Below are positions 33,801-44,280 of a stretch of DNA of 64,000 nt, in pieces. The notes beneath the pieces are model-generated. The model ran no database searches. It saw only the letters and a program-made list of their open reading frames with translations, and was not told the origin of the DNA. The position numbers and the translations under genes were made by a program. The DNA is from Tausonia pullulans. Lineage: Eukaryota > Basidiomycota > Tremellomycetes > Cystofilobasidiales > Mrakiaceae. The stretch covers positions 496,001-560,000 of the forward strand of contig OX637637.1 in the NCBI GenBank assembly GCA_951802195.1, in the 5' to 3' direction. Numbering within the stretch: the first letter of the stretch is position 1; every line of letters starts with the position of its first letter.

Positions 33801-34883
33801 CTTCATTGACATCGCTCCCTCGCTCTCTTCCCGCCACACACAGTCAAGCGGACGCGCAGAAGGTCCTTCAGCAGAAGGAGATCATCCTCGAGCGCGAGGC
33901 GACCATCATCGAGGTCCGTTCTCTCTCAACCGCTCACGCATTAAGCTTATCCAACCGACGGATTTTCCTGTCGTGCATGGTGGAACAGACTCAACAGCTG
34001 CTCGCAGCAATCCAGAAGGAGAACGAGGCACTCAGCAAGGCCAACGCGTGCGTTTCGCTGCATCCTTTGTGGGGCGGCTAAGAGCAACAAGCTGACATTC
34101 CTCCTCCTTCCTCTCGTCCCCAGCGCGTTCCAGGCTCAAGCCCCTCCACCCCCGCCCTCCCCTCCTCCCTCCTCCCAGGATGAGATCCTACCCTCCTCCC
34201 AGGATGAGATCCTAGCCTCCTCCCGCGATCTCTCGTCCACCTCGACCTCATCCACCTCGCCCGCTGCTTCACCCGTCGACACCACCGACCCCTCCCTCCC
34301 GCGCCGCACAGCCGCCTACATTGCCTACCTCGAGCGGACGCTTGCCTCCCGACACGAAAAACTTGTCCAGTTGGAGGACGCGCTCCTTGAGGCGAGGGCG
34401 GAGGCGTCGGAGCTGAGGGACGCGCAGAGGCTGGACCTGAGGCACGCTCCCTCGTCAAAGGCGGCAACGGCAAGAAGGAGCGGCCTGTGGAATGATGGTT
34501 CTAACGACGGTAACGACGACCTCGATCAATCCCACTCGAGGAGCAGTCGCCCGATCGATCGCTCGAGCACGAGCAGCAGCAACAGTCGCAATTCCGGAGG
34601 CGCAGGATCGCCCATGTCACCGACGTCGTCGTCCACCATGCTCATGCGGGATACATTGCTCCGCAGCGGAGTGGGAGGCGCTGGGTCCGGAAGCAACAGC
34701 AGCAGTGGTGGTGCGAGCGGGCGGGAGACTCCGACAGGAGGAGGAGGAGGAAGCAACAACGGTGGCGGGCACACGAGCAGAGAAGCCTCGAGGGATCGGT
34801 TTGGGTCTGTTGCCAGCGCGACAAGCGGGGTGGGGAGGGGGGTGATCCCTGGCCCACGGGGAGGCGTGATGGGGAACTACTAA
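30891..34883 (+). CDS. TSC1: Hamartin (TSC1) homologue
   Basis: Scaffold of the TSC complex that restrains Rheb and TORC1. The start MQKQPPPLVPARLLSTSDGY gives a helical N-terminal half: LAVTTLFYRHLLQQSHNTSY, DVSTTLFWNEILCLMTMISG, and the telling LLSQLYCIWPCNVLAFLRD (about 31990-32045), which matches the LYGMYPCNFVSFLR block of animal TSC1. A Ser/Pro/Thr-rich middle follows (about 32420-32760). Then comes the long coiled coil: LEQLRMETLLLKNELMFEVY, LKNKFAAHNKRLHHDQVF, NQVRMLEDRIAQMKTDHARD, with further heptads to about 34450, split by short introns. The tail is Gly/Ser-rich and ends GVIPGPRGGVMGNY. Domain order and the two matching blocks make the call firm. TSC1 is found in many basidiomycetes and fission yeast but not in Saccharomyces. 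A 24-base tandem duplication lies in the coding region at 34169. Confidence 0.88.
34169..34216 (+). repeat. 24-base tandem duplication in the TSC1 coding region
   Basis: Two near-perfect copies of a 24-base unit, so the reading frame is kept. They encode SQDEILP-S-SQDEILA, inserted before the last coiled-coil segment. Confidence 0.85.
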
Positions 34884-35166
34884 AGCCATCCGTAGGTGTA
34901 TGTGTGTGTATATGAGTGAAAGTGTATATATAGTTTCTCTTTCATTTGTTTAAGCTCTTAATATTTTTTGTATCGATGCTCGACGTTTCGCGTTCATTGC
35001 TATCTGTGCATTGGGAAAGCCCATCCATCTCGATGTTTACCAAGATGAAAACGGACATCTAGAGCCACATGACGCCAAAAAAAACATCTATGAGAATCAA
35101 ATTAGGTCAGGATCACAAGCACAGGCAGGCAGGACTTCTCCCATTTCCCTCCCCCGCCCCCTTCCC
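34884..35166. other. TSC1 3' region
   Basis: AT-richer than its surroundings, with TG/TA alternation near 34900-34935. No gene seen. Confidence 0.5.
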
Positions 35167-35288
35167 TCACTTCTTGGCCAAGTTGAACTTGTTGATGGAC
35201 TTGATGCCCTCAGAGATGGCATGCTTAGAGAGCTCACCGGGAAGGACGAGGCGCACTGTCGTCTGGATCTCGCTCGAGGAGATGATGC
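35167..35288 (-). pseudogene. Orphan C-terminal exon of histone H2B
   Basis: On the minus strand an AG acceptor is followed by an exon coding [20 protein letters not shown] then [19 protein letters not shown] and TGA at 35167. This is the last part of H2B (alpha-3 end, the E-I-Q-T-x-V-R-L-x-L-P-G-E-L block and the alpha-C helix). The exon itself is unbroken. No part of the histone fold upstream of it (for example the YKVLKQVHPDTGIS block) was found in the next 1.5 kb on this strand, so it is an orphan exon of a lost gene. A decayed H2A lies 550 bases further on, consistent with a former histone gene pair. Confidence 0.75.
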
Positions 35289-35830
35289 CTGAAGGGGTGC
35301 GACGCCATCATTGCGCGAGGACGGCGGCGGGAGAGCCAATGAAAATCACGAAGCGAGGGTGGAGACGACGGCGAGAACAAGGGCAGGCAAGATGAGTGAG
35401 GCGTGACGAGGGCCACCATGGACGGCAGGCACCATGCTGAGGACGTGCGCCCGCGACAACGTCAGAGGAAGGCATATGAAAAAAAATTCTGACCTGTCTA
35501 ACTTTGTGTGGATGAAAGGGGCGGTGGAGGATGGGGTCGATAGACAGAGGACCTCTCGCAAAAAGCGACCCACCCGCCTCGTTGCGGTCGGTCGCTTCCC
35601 CCTGGCAGCCTTGCTTGATCCTCAAGCCCGTGCGATAGGCGCCTCCGTTTGTTCGAGCACTGAGGCCAAAAGGAAATTTAGAACCATCAAAGAAAGGAAA
35701 AGCACATAAACTTACGAGGATTCAGTAAGGAAAAATGAGACAGGCACGCGAGCGAGAAATAAGAAACTAGAACATAAGTCGATAACACTCATCTTAGACC
35801 CTCCGTCGTCGTCGTCGCCTTTTCCTGAGG
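35289..35830. other. Spacer between histone relics
   Basis: Expected place of the missing H2B exons on the minus strand; none recognised. Confidence 0.5.
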
Positions 35831-36411
35831 CTTTTTCTTCTGATTGAGCTTGAGCTTGAGCTTGTAAAGCAGGACGTTTTAGATTTGGTGCATGATAATT
35901 TCCTCGGAGATGGCAACGTGGCCGAGAAGTTTCTCAATCTCTAAGAAAGCGTTCATCAGCAAGCTGCCCTCAGTTCACGACCCGCGCTAGATTGTGCCCA
36001 TCTCGTCACTTCGGACTGCCAGGGAAATGTCGAGAGGCTGGATGTGGTGCTTTTATTTTGAAGGCTACATCTTTGCTCAGTTCGAGGATTTCGGTGCAGA
36101 GGTCTGCATGCACAGAGATCCGGAGTAAGGACAGACAGACAGATCTGTCAAGATCGGCGGGCCACCTCCCGATGATTTTACCTTTAGACACAGACAGGAA
36201 CGGTTCACACTCAAGGACCTCAGCTTAATAAGCACCAGCGCTAGGAATGATCCTCAACGTGGCAGGACGATCGGGGAGAAAAGATCAGAGGACAGGAAAA
36301 GCATGCTGCGCGGGGTCAGCAATCTGTGTAGAGAAGCGGGACCGGGATCAAGCGGGAAAGCTCACCTCGGCGTAGCGACCTTTCTTCAGGAAAATCTTCA
36401 AGCGGCCGATG
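35831..36411 (-). pseudogene. Relic of histone H2A
   Basis: Minus-strand pieces in order: FPIGRLKIFLKKGRYAE (36360-36411) with an acceptor before it and GTGAGC after it; AGAY followed by a stop, then AEVLE (about 36200-36240); TEILELSKDVAFKIKAPHPA and SRHFPGSPK (36010-36095), which parallel AEILELAGNAARDNKK and IPRHL; and EIEKLLGHVAISEE then MHQI (35880-35945), paralleling ELNKLLGHVTIAQGG and the PNI end. The run is broken by stops, divergence and frame changes. Whether it was canonical H2A or a variant cannot be told. Confidence 0.75.
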
Positions 36412-37294
36412 GGGAACTAGATGAGCGGGGTGAAGGAGGGTGGACAAAGAAGTGGAGAGTGACGTAATCGACAAGTAGACGTCACGCGTCAGCACTTCTT
36501 TCGCGCACTCTCCCTCCCCAACCGCTATGTCATCCAGACTGCTCTACAGAGTCAAGGTCTAGAAGGATTATCTGGATCCCCGAATAAACAGAGGGAAAGA
36601 GACCTATGGCGTATGACGGGAGGGAGTCCACCCCTCGCTCGACAAACAAAACCGCTAGTCGCGTATGGCCAGCTCCGACCTCCGCATTCGTCTTGCTCCC
36701 AGGCTTCCCCCTTCCACCTGGAGCTCGGCCTTCCTCGACGAGCTGATATGTGTCACATCTTCAACATACTAGTACTTGCCCTTCCCCTTGCCTTTTCTTT
36801 CGGGTGCCCCGGACGGACGAGAGAAGAGAAGGCGGGTTGCGATGAAGGTTCCACGTCACTCCTCCCGAGCATCCTCGGAGAAGAAGCCTCGAGGGGGCCT
36901 TATATGGTCATCTTGATGGGGAGTGGTTGGCGTGGTGGGTAGTTAGGTTGGATGCAGGGTAGGGGAGAAGATGGGAGGTCGTTGTGGAGGTTGGACAGAG
37001 AGATGACGGAAGGGATAAGTAAGTGTGAGCTGCTTCAAGCTCAAGTGAAGCTCGAAAGCGCCCACCAAGTGACCGCCCTGACTGCGCAATATGGTCTTCT
37101 CGCTGTATTTCTCTCTCCCTCAGGAATCCCACACGGCTGAGAAGCGAAGCATTGCACACCATATCGGATTGAACCTCCTGCCCTGCCCTGCGCGGCGATG
37201 CCGGCGGCCGGCGGCCCGTCTCTCTGTCTCCCTGCAATACCCCCCTCGAGCTAAACGCACCCACTCCCCGCCCGGATGATCCATACCGCCACTC
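36412..37294. other. Spacer between the H2A relic and SFT2
   Basis: About 880 bases. Open frames on both strands are short and show no motif; no repeat stands out. The H2A N-terminal tail and promoter would once have been here. Confidence 0.5.
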
Positions 37295-38861
37295 TCAGGC
37301 AGGCATGACCTTGCTGACGGCGTTCTTGACGAGCGACCTAGAAGGAGGGGAGCCGATTTAGCAGAAAGCGTAGGACCCCGACGGACGGTCTCGCCACTTA
37401 CCGCGCATAAGGGATGTAGGAGAGCGAGTACCACATGAATGCAAAGTACGAAACGATGACGAAGACTGAAAGATGAAGGGGTACTCAGCGTCAGCTTATG
37501 AGAGAGTGAAAGGGGTGCAGGCAGGCCGATCAAGACGCACTGAGGCAGAGAAGCGCATTCCCGAGGACGAACGCGCCGATGAAAACCTGAGTTGGAAACG
37601 GTGTGAAGCATAAGTGAGTGGGAGCAGATCAAAGAGAGAAGGAGACAATAAACTGTACAAGGACTATGGAACCGAGGAAGATGATGGACGCCACCAATCG
37701 AACCGGGTTGAACATCTGGGAGGAAGAGCGAGCGCAGTGTCAGTTGACGTCCGGAAAAGGTAAACGGTAGGAGAAGTTCCGCCTACCATCTTGATCTGCT
37801 TAAGGAAACCGACGAGGAAGCCGGTGCCAACTAGGGAAAGGAGGAGGCCAACGGCGTACAGGACTTCCGGCGGGCGGAGGGGCAGACAGTCGGCTATGGT
37901 TCGCTGTAGAGCAAGGGAAGCGGGAACGCACAAGCAAAAGCGATCGTAGCGCCCGCGAAGAAGAGGATGGCACCGACGACACCAAGGACAAGACCAGCGG
38001 CCGTGCCTTTGAAGAGAGACACTAGTCAGACGGGCACCTTAACGAAGGGAGACAGATTGAGGGACGACGAACAGGCTCCCCAGCTGAGTGACGACAGGGT
38101 TCAAATGATAGCGTAAGCCGCTCAGTTTGCAGCTATCGATAAAGAGGTCGAGCAGCCCCAGAGAAGACGCACCCCATGACTGCAAGCGACCGACGATGAC
38201 ACAAGTGCGAGATCACGGTCAGTCGTGCGATTCGGTGAGCGAGAGGCCACATAAACGGCAGCAGAATCTAAGCGCACGTCGTTGTTGCTGTTATCACGAG
38301 TCCGAAGGAGAGTCAGTCTGAGAGGCAGCTGATGACAAAAGGGGCGAACAGTTCCAAAGAGACAGGCCGGCCCTGTGGAGAGCGTGCTTCTCCATATGTC
38401 CCCAACACAACACCCTGCAGATCGGCAGCCGTCCATGGCAGGCCGAAATCAAGCAAGGGACCCCTCATGTCCCTCGGAGAGTCGAGTGAAGTTCATCATC
38501 TCAGACGCGGGCGACACCGACGAGACAATTCCCTCGGTTCCGAGAACAGACGACACGCTGCCGTCCCATCTCTGTCCCTCCCATTGTGCGCCTCCTCCCC
38601 ACCACGCTCGCTTGCCAGACGAAGAAAGAATGACACTCACCCAAGAAAGCTGCATGAACTCGAATGCGCTCTTCTCCTGCTCGACCGGACCGTGAAGCGA
38701 CCGTCAGCGCGTCTGTCCCCGGGCCCCCTCCCGCTATCCGCTCGTCGGTGAGGACGCGAGTAGCAGGCCGACTGACAGGCGTGATATTGAGGTCGACACC
38801 CCCGGTCCCTCCGGAGGAGAGCCGCCCTGTGTCGAGGTTTCTGTATGGATTTCAGGGCGCA
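37295..38861 (-). CDS. SFT2: SFT2-family Golgi vesicle transport membrane protein
   Basis: Four-helix membrane protein acting in retrograde traffic to the Golgi with SNAREs. Exons on the minus strand give DTGRLSSGGTGGVDLNITP, EKSAFEFMQLSW, LFKGTAAGLVLGVVGAILFF then AGATIAFA (first helix), PPEVLYAVGLLLSLVGTGFL and VGFLKQIKM (second), MFNPVRLVASIIFLGSIVLV (third), FIGAFVLGNALLCL, FVIVSYFAFMWYSLSYIPYA and SLVKNAVSKVMPA with the stop at 37295. The P-x-x-x-A helices and W-Y-x-L-S-Y-I-P-Y-A-R ending are diagnostic of Sft2. Many introns of 60-100 bases. The first exon and start codon were not settled; they lie upstream of about 38860. The exons between QLSW and LFKGT (38050-38640) are also uncertain. 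Confidence 0.82.
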
Positions 38862-39687
38862 CGACAGAGGGGTTCAGGTCTCAAGCCACGGGAAGCGGGA
38901 AGGGTTCGAGAGCAAGCGCGCTGGACGCGTGGGGGGCAGACAACCCTTGCACCGAGCTATGTGTGTCGTGTGCGCGGAAAGTAGAAGGGAGGGGAGAGAA
39001 CCTACAGCCAGCCAGCCATAGTTTGATTCTGTTCCAAAGAGGGGGAGGACGAAGGACGTGTCGAGGAGAGAGAGAGCGGCGGTTCGTGGCGAAGTCGCGC
39101 GCGCCGAGGCTCCCACGAGCCCGACGCGCCAAGGAACAGTCACGCCCGCGCCCGCGGTCCCTCCGTTGCCCAGAAACGGAGGATATGTGGTGGTGCGTGG
39201 CAGGATGAGGTCGATTCCTTCGTCTGAACAAAGAGAGGAACGGGTCAGAGAGGGTGCCATTGACTGCCGAGAAACAGGGTGGCATGGCTGTGCGGTGTTG
39301 ATGGCAGAGCCGGCGAACGCAAGCCGGCCGGCGAAAGTCTTCGCCTCTTCCTACTTCGTTCAGGAAAGGAAAAGATGCGTTCTATCGCTCGCAATACAAC
39401 TCGTGACGAGCAAGCCTGCACAAGAGGGAGGGAAACAGGCATACTCAAGACCGGCCGACGATCAAGTACGACGCGCGAGGAGAGAAAAAAAGCAAAAGAC
39501 TAAAGGGGGCAAAGACGGGGTGAAGAAAAAGGAGTGGGGCCCAAAGCTAGCTAGATAGGAACTGGGGGAGTTGGGGAGAAGTCTACGTCGAAGGGTAGGG
39601 GGTTGCAATGGAGAGAGGCGTGGACTCCTTCGACCGAAGGAGGCTTTTTGGGTGCAGATGCGGATCAAAGCGTGAGGGGAACGACGC
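38862..39687. other. SFT2 upstream region and eIF4A 3' region
   Basis: The first exon of SFT2 probably lies in the first part of this stretch but could not be placed. Several antisense open frames here have Arg/Ser/Pro-rich translations and look like shadows. Confidence 0.4.
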
Positions 39688-40552
39688 TTAAATGAGGTCG
39701 GCGACGTTGAGGGGCATCTCGTCGACCTGAGTGTTGTAGAACTTCTCGAGCTCGCGGAGCATGGGGACGTCCTCCGTGGTGACGAAGTTGATGGCGACAC
39801 CCTTGCGACCGAAACGTCCACCACGACCGATGCGGTGGATGTAGTTCTCCTTGGAGGTCGGGAGGTCGTAGTTGATGACGAGCGAGACCTGCTGGACATC
39901 GATTCCACGGGCGAGGAGGTCGGTGGCGATGAGGACACGAGAAGATCCCGAGCGGAACTCCTTCATGATGACCTCGCGCTCCTGCTGCTGCATCTCACCG
40001 TCTGTTGGCAGGCAAGGTCATCAGTGGCTGCACTGAATGATAATCGGGAAGATAACGAGCACATACGCATGGCAGAGACGGTGAACTCCCTGGCGGTGAG
40101 CTTCTCGGTGAGCCAGTCGACCTTGCGCTTGGTGTTGCAGAAGATGACGGCCTGGGTGATGGTGACAGTCTCGTAGAGGTCGGAGAGAGTGTCGAGCTTC
40201 CAGTCCTCCTTCTCGACGGCGATGTCTTAAGAACGGAACCACCCGTCAGCGCCGTTCGATAAGGCACACACGAAGGGAAAGGCGCGCTACTTACAGAACT
40301 GACGGATACCCTCGAGGGTAAGCTCGTCCTTCTTGACGAGAATGCGGATGGGGTCCGGCATGAACTTCTTGGTGACCTCGAGGACCTCCTGGGGCATGGT
40401 GGCGGAGAGGAGGATGACCTAGTGGGGGTGGCGGCGAGAGGTCAGCAAGGTTGCCAGAGAGAAGAGCGACAAGGGAACGAGCACGACATACCTGGACGGA
40501 CTGGGGGAGAAGCTGGAAGGTGTCGTAGATGTTCTCGCGGAATCCACGGCCG

Positions 40553-40585
<33 letters not shown>

Positions 40586-41951
40586 TTGATGTGGTCGGTC
40601 TTGAGGGCGCGACGGTTGATCACTGAAGAAGCAGAGTCTCAGCCTTCTGCCAGTCTACTAAAGGAGAGCGAGCTCAACGCACTGTCGAAGACACGGCCGG
40701 GGGTTCCGACAATGACGTGGGGGCCCTCAGCGAGCTTGGCCATGTCCTCACGGACGTTGACACCACCGATGCAGGCGTGGCAGTCAATGGACATGTAGTC
40801 TCCGAGGGCGATGACGACCTTCTGGATCTGCTGGGCAAGCTCGCGGGTGGGGGCGAGGATGATAGCCTGGGGGGACTTGATCGAGGTGTCGATCTGGAGG
40901 TGGGCGGGAGAAGAGTCAGCGGCGTGGTGCGGCGTGCGCGAGAAAACGTCTCGAGCTGCACTGAAGCCAGCCCGTGGCGAGCGCGAGACCGGAGGTGTGA
41001 AGACATAACAGCACGGGGAAGAGAGATGGCAACGCAAATTGTCTAGTTCTCTCCCCAGACGCGCTTGCTTCTACCCCGCATGACCGGGGGAAGAGGAAGA
41101 AGAGGCGGGCACCGCGCGGGCGGGCGGCGGAAGCAGCGTCCCGCCACCCACCGCCTCCTTCTTCACCTCGGGCCGCGCCAGCCGGAAGACAGACAGCAAG
41201 GACGCACCCTCTGGAGGATGGAGATCGAGAAGGTGGCGGTCTTGCCGGTTCCCGACTGGGCCTGGGCAATAACGTCGTGGCCCTTGACGACGGGGATGAT
41301 GGCGCGCTGCTGGATAGCAGAGGGGCGCTCGAAACCGTAGGCGTAGACACCGCGGAGGAGGTCGGGCTTGAGCTCCATGTTGTCGAAGCTAGAGGAGGGA
41401 TGGTAGGGCTGGATGAGCACCGAGCTCTTGCTCAAATAGAAGGAAGGGGATGAAGAAGGTGGGGCAGGAGATTGGGTGGAAGAGGAAGGGTGGGGGCCTC
41501 ACTTGTCGACAACCTGGTCCCAGTTGGACTCGATGGTCTCGCCCTCGAGCTCAAGGTTAACGTCACTGAAAGGGAGCAGGAGGAAAGCAGGTCAGCGACC
41601 AACTCGAAAGGAGGCAAACACCCTACTGGGGCAAGGAAGGAAAGCAGGGGGAAGAGGCAAAGGACAGAGAAGAGAAGGGCGCGAGCGAAAGCTTTGGGAA
41701 AGCCGAGTCCCAACTCCAGCAGAAGGCTAACACCCTCCGTGGATGGATTTGGTGGATGCAAGGAGAGTCTAGAAAGCTCTCCTCTCATCCTGACAAGGTC
41801 TCTCCCCTCGCTATGTAAGAAGATAGACGTAGAGTCCACACAGTCTCACTCCCTCATCTTCTCTCTGTTTCCTTTGCCCTTGTCTGCGTCTTCCCTCCCA
41901 CCCAGGCCGACCCTGGGTTTGCCAGACGTGGAGGCGCAAGACGTACGCCAT
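39688..41951 (-). CDS. TIF1: Translation initiation factor eIF4A (DEAD-box RNA helicase)
   Basis: RNA helicase of the eIF4F complex. The start can be set: ATGGC (41947-41951) is followed by GTACGT, and the next exon (41565 down to 41503) starts in phase, giving [20 protein letters not shown]. Later exons give [28 protein letters not shown] (Q motif), [13 protein letters not shown] (motif I), [10 protein letters not shown] (Ia), GTPGRVFDM (Ib), LDEADEML (II), [12 protein letters not shown] (III), [17 protein letters not shown] (IV), [20 protein letters not shown] (V) and [20 protein letters not shown] (VI), ending [10 protein letters not shown] at 39688. Every motif is intact and the length of about 400 residues is standard. 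The divergence from eIF4A-III (which starts differently) supports true eIF4A. Confidence 0.95.
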
Positions 41952-42360
41952 GATGAAGTGTAAAGGTGCTTTGGGGGATCGGTCGAGTCCTCTGGAGGCC
42001 GACGGATGCGAAGTGGGAAGATAGGAGGGGTGAAGGTTGGAAGGCCTGCCGCTGCAACTCGTTGGCTCGAGGTCTTGAAAACTGAGGCCCTTCGACCCCC
42101 CCGCAGCCTTCGAGTGCGCACGCGCCCCCCTCAAGTTCTACTCCACCTCGCCGGGATTTCGGGTGAGTGTCGATTTTCTTCAATGTTGGTAAGGGGTGGC
42201 GGGATCTCTTATATGGCTGAGAGGGAGAAACGTAAGGCCGTACAAGTCTGGGAGAGAGGGGGGCGACTATGCCTGAACACAGATAGACCGTCAAAGGGAA
42301 TCTGCCATATCATCGTGAAAGAGAAGCGATCGTCCAAATACAGACCAGCAAGCAAGCTCT
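41952..42360. other. eIF4A promoter region
   Basis: About 410 bases between the eIF4A start and the end of the next minus-strand gene; no gene seen. Confidence 0.5.
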
Positions 42361-42772
42361 TCACTCCTTCTTCGCTCTGGGACTCTTCCTCGTCCCAACA
42401 TGGCCGTTTGCCGTCGAAGATTCCCGCGACGCTCTACCGCCACCACCACCCTCAACCAGCTCCTCAGCCGCCTTCCTCTTCTTCCCCTTGCCACCGTCTT
42501 TCTCCTGGCTGGTACCGTTCACCTTATCCACCTGCTCCTCTCCACCCTCCTGCGCCTCCGCTCCTGCCGCGTCCGCCCTCGTCCACTCCGGATTCTTCGT
42601 CGACCCGCCCTGGGCCCAGCCGCCTTGGTTCCCGAGGAGGACGATGGCCTCGTACGCTTTGGCCGTCACAGGCTGGACGGAGAGACGGCCTCGTTTGAGG
42701 AGACCCATATTGCAAATGGCTATGGAGACGAAAACGGAGGTGGCGACCTGTCCGTCAGTCCACGCCACGCGG

Positions 42773-42812
<40 letters not shown>

Positions 42813-44013
42813 AACCATGAACCCTCGACAGCCCTCGGCGTGAGCGCCTCGAGCCCGCTTGCATGCAGCGCCGTCTTCATGTCCTTCGATGGGATCGACG
42901 CGATGTGCTTGAGGAGCCCGAGCGTGACCGGGTGGGCGAGCTTGGCGCGGAAGGCAACATCGACACAGAACCACGTTGGCTTGGAGCGGTCAGATTTCTG
43001 AGGGAGAAGCCGGAGGGTCAGCGCCAAGAAGTGAAGGGGAGAAGAAGGACAGGAGCGGACCTCGTCGTAGTAAGGGTGAGTCGAGTCGAAGGCCGAGGCT
43101 GGACGAGGGGACCATCTTAGGGACGGGGCGACCTGAAGAGGCGGTCGATCAGAGGAGAGATAGAGACTCACGGTCCGGGTATCCCTCTTTGACGACCTGA
43201 GAAGAGAACAGTGGGTCTCGGTCAGACGGAGAGTGAAGGTCCTTGCGATGTGGGAATAGAGCCTCACTTCGGCGAGACCGTAGACTCCAGGCACCTTGGT
43301 GTTGGAGTGGTAGAAGAGGACCTGGAACGGAGGAGCTTTAGTCAGTCATCGGAGTGATTTAGAAAAAAGCACAAAAGCTTTCGAGTGAATGAGATAGTAG
43401 ATCCTAGGCTGACAGACGCGCAGACTGGCCATCCTATCCTCTCTTTCTCTGATCGACCATGTCTCCCTCTGATCCCACTTCCGGCTAACTCACTTTGTGC
43501 CCCACCTTCATCTTGTCCCTCATCATCACCTTGGCCTCGTGGTTCCGCACGCCATCCCAGAGACTCGTCCTTCAGGTTGCGGCCATCAATCGTCCCGCGC
43601 GAGAACAACACCCAACGTCGTCAGCTCTGGCGCAAGTCATTGTCCCTTCTCGTTCGTCTGAGCTCACCCAATCGTCTGGAGGTCGTCAATCGAGAACTAT
43701 GGCCGGATTCAAGGGGCCATGTGGACCGCGTCAATAGCGCGACTGGGCAAGGACTAGAGATAGACAGATCGACGCGTCATCATCGCACCTTGACGTCCTT
43801 GCCCTTCTCAAGTCTCGAGTCCGGCTCGGCTTTCATCAGCCAGTGCATATACGTGGGGCCTGTACCTACCACAACTGTGTGATTTGTACCGTTGGGGTGT
43901 GGTGGGTAAGCGAAACTAGACGCGTCAAAGGGGACGACAAGGTGCGCGCCTGAGGAGCCCGAGTGGGAGGCGAGAGTCGGGGAGGCCGCCTTCTGCTTCT
44001 TCTTAGGTGGCAT
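42361..44013 (-). CDS. EVE-domain protein, thymocyte nuclear protein 1 (THYN1) family
   Basis: EVE domains share the fold of YTH/PUA modules and bind modified nucleic-acid bases. The start MPPKKKQKAASPTLASHSGS at 44013 looks like a nuclear localisation signal. Then come YMHWLMKAEPDSRLEKGKDV (the W-L-M-K-(A/S)-E-P signature), SIDDLQTIGSTTWDGVRNHE (W-D-G-V-R-N), AKVMMRDKMKVGHKVLFYHS then NTKVPGVYGLAEVV, the DSTHPYYD block, PTWFCVDVAFRAKLAHPVTL and LLKRGRLSVQPVTAKAYEAI. All are family hallmarks in the right order. A Lys/Gly/Ser-rich basic tail ends SPRAKKE at 42361. One intron carries a (GA)n run. It is followed on the same strand by eIF4A. Confidence 0.92.
42777..42809. repeat. (GA)n microsatellite, about 16 units
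   Basis: Pure dinucleotide run in an intron of the THYN1 gene; on the transcribed strand it reads CT and forms part of the intron's pyrimidine stretch. Confidence 0.95.
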
Positions 44014-44203
44014 GGGGGGTGAGGCAGAAGTGGGAAACGTAGATGGGCGGATGGCACCTTGAGCGAGAAGGAGGAGAGATCGAAGAATGGTTGTGGTGGT
44101 GTTTGAGGGTGAGTCGACGCTCGAAGCTGGGTGGGGGGTTCGGAGTGAAGAGTCGCCTCTTCGGCGCCCGCCGACTTGCTCTACCACGTCGTGGATCTTC
44201 ACC

Positions 44204-44206
<3 letters not shown>

Positions 44207-44235
<29 letters not shown>
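44207..44235. repeat. (TC)n microsatellite, about 14 units
   Basis: Pure run about 200 bases upstream of the THYN1 start codon. On the coding strand of THYN1 it reads GA, so it could act as a GAGA-like promoter element; inference only. Confidence 0.95.
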
Positions 44236-44238
<3 letters not shown>

Positions 44239-44280
44239 ATTGCCTCACACTGCCCAAGTCAATATACTATTCCAAATAAA

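Noticed and set aside
38874-39285. Overlapping minus-strand frames upstream of SFT2
   Set aside because: Tested as SFT2 first exon; translations lack any Sft2 N-terminal similarity and no good donor links them to the next exon.
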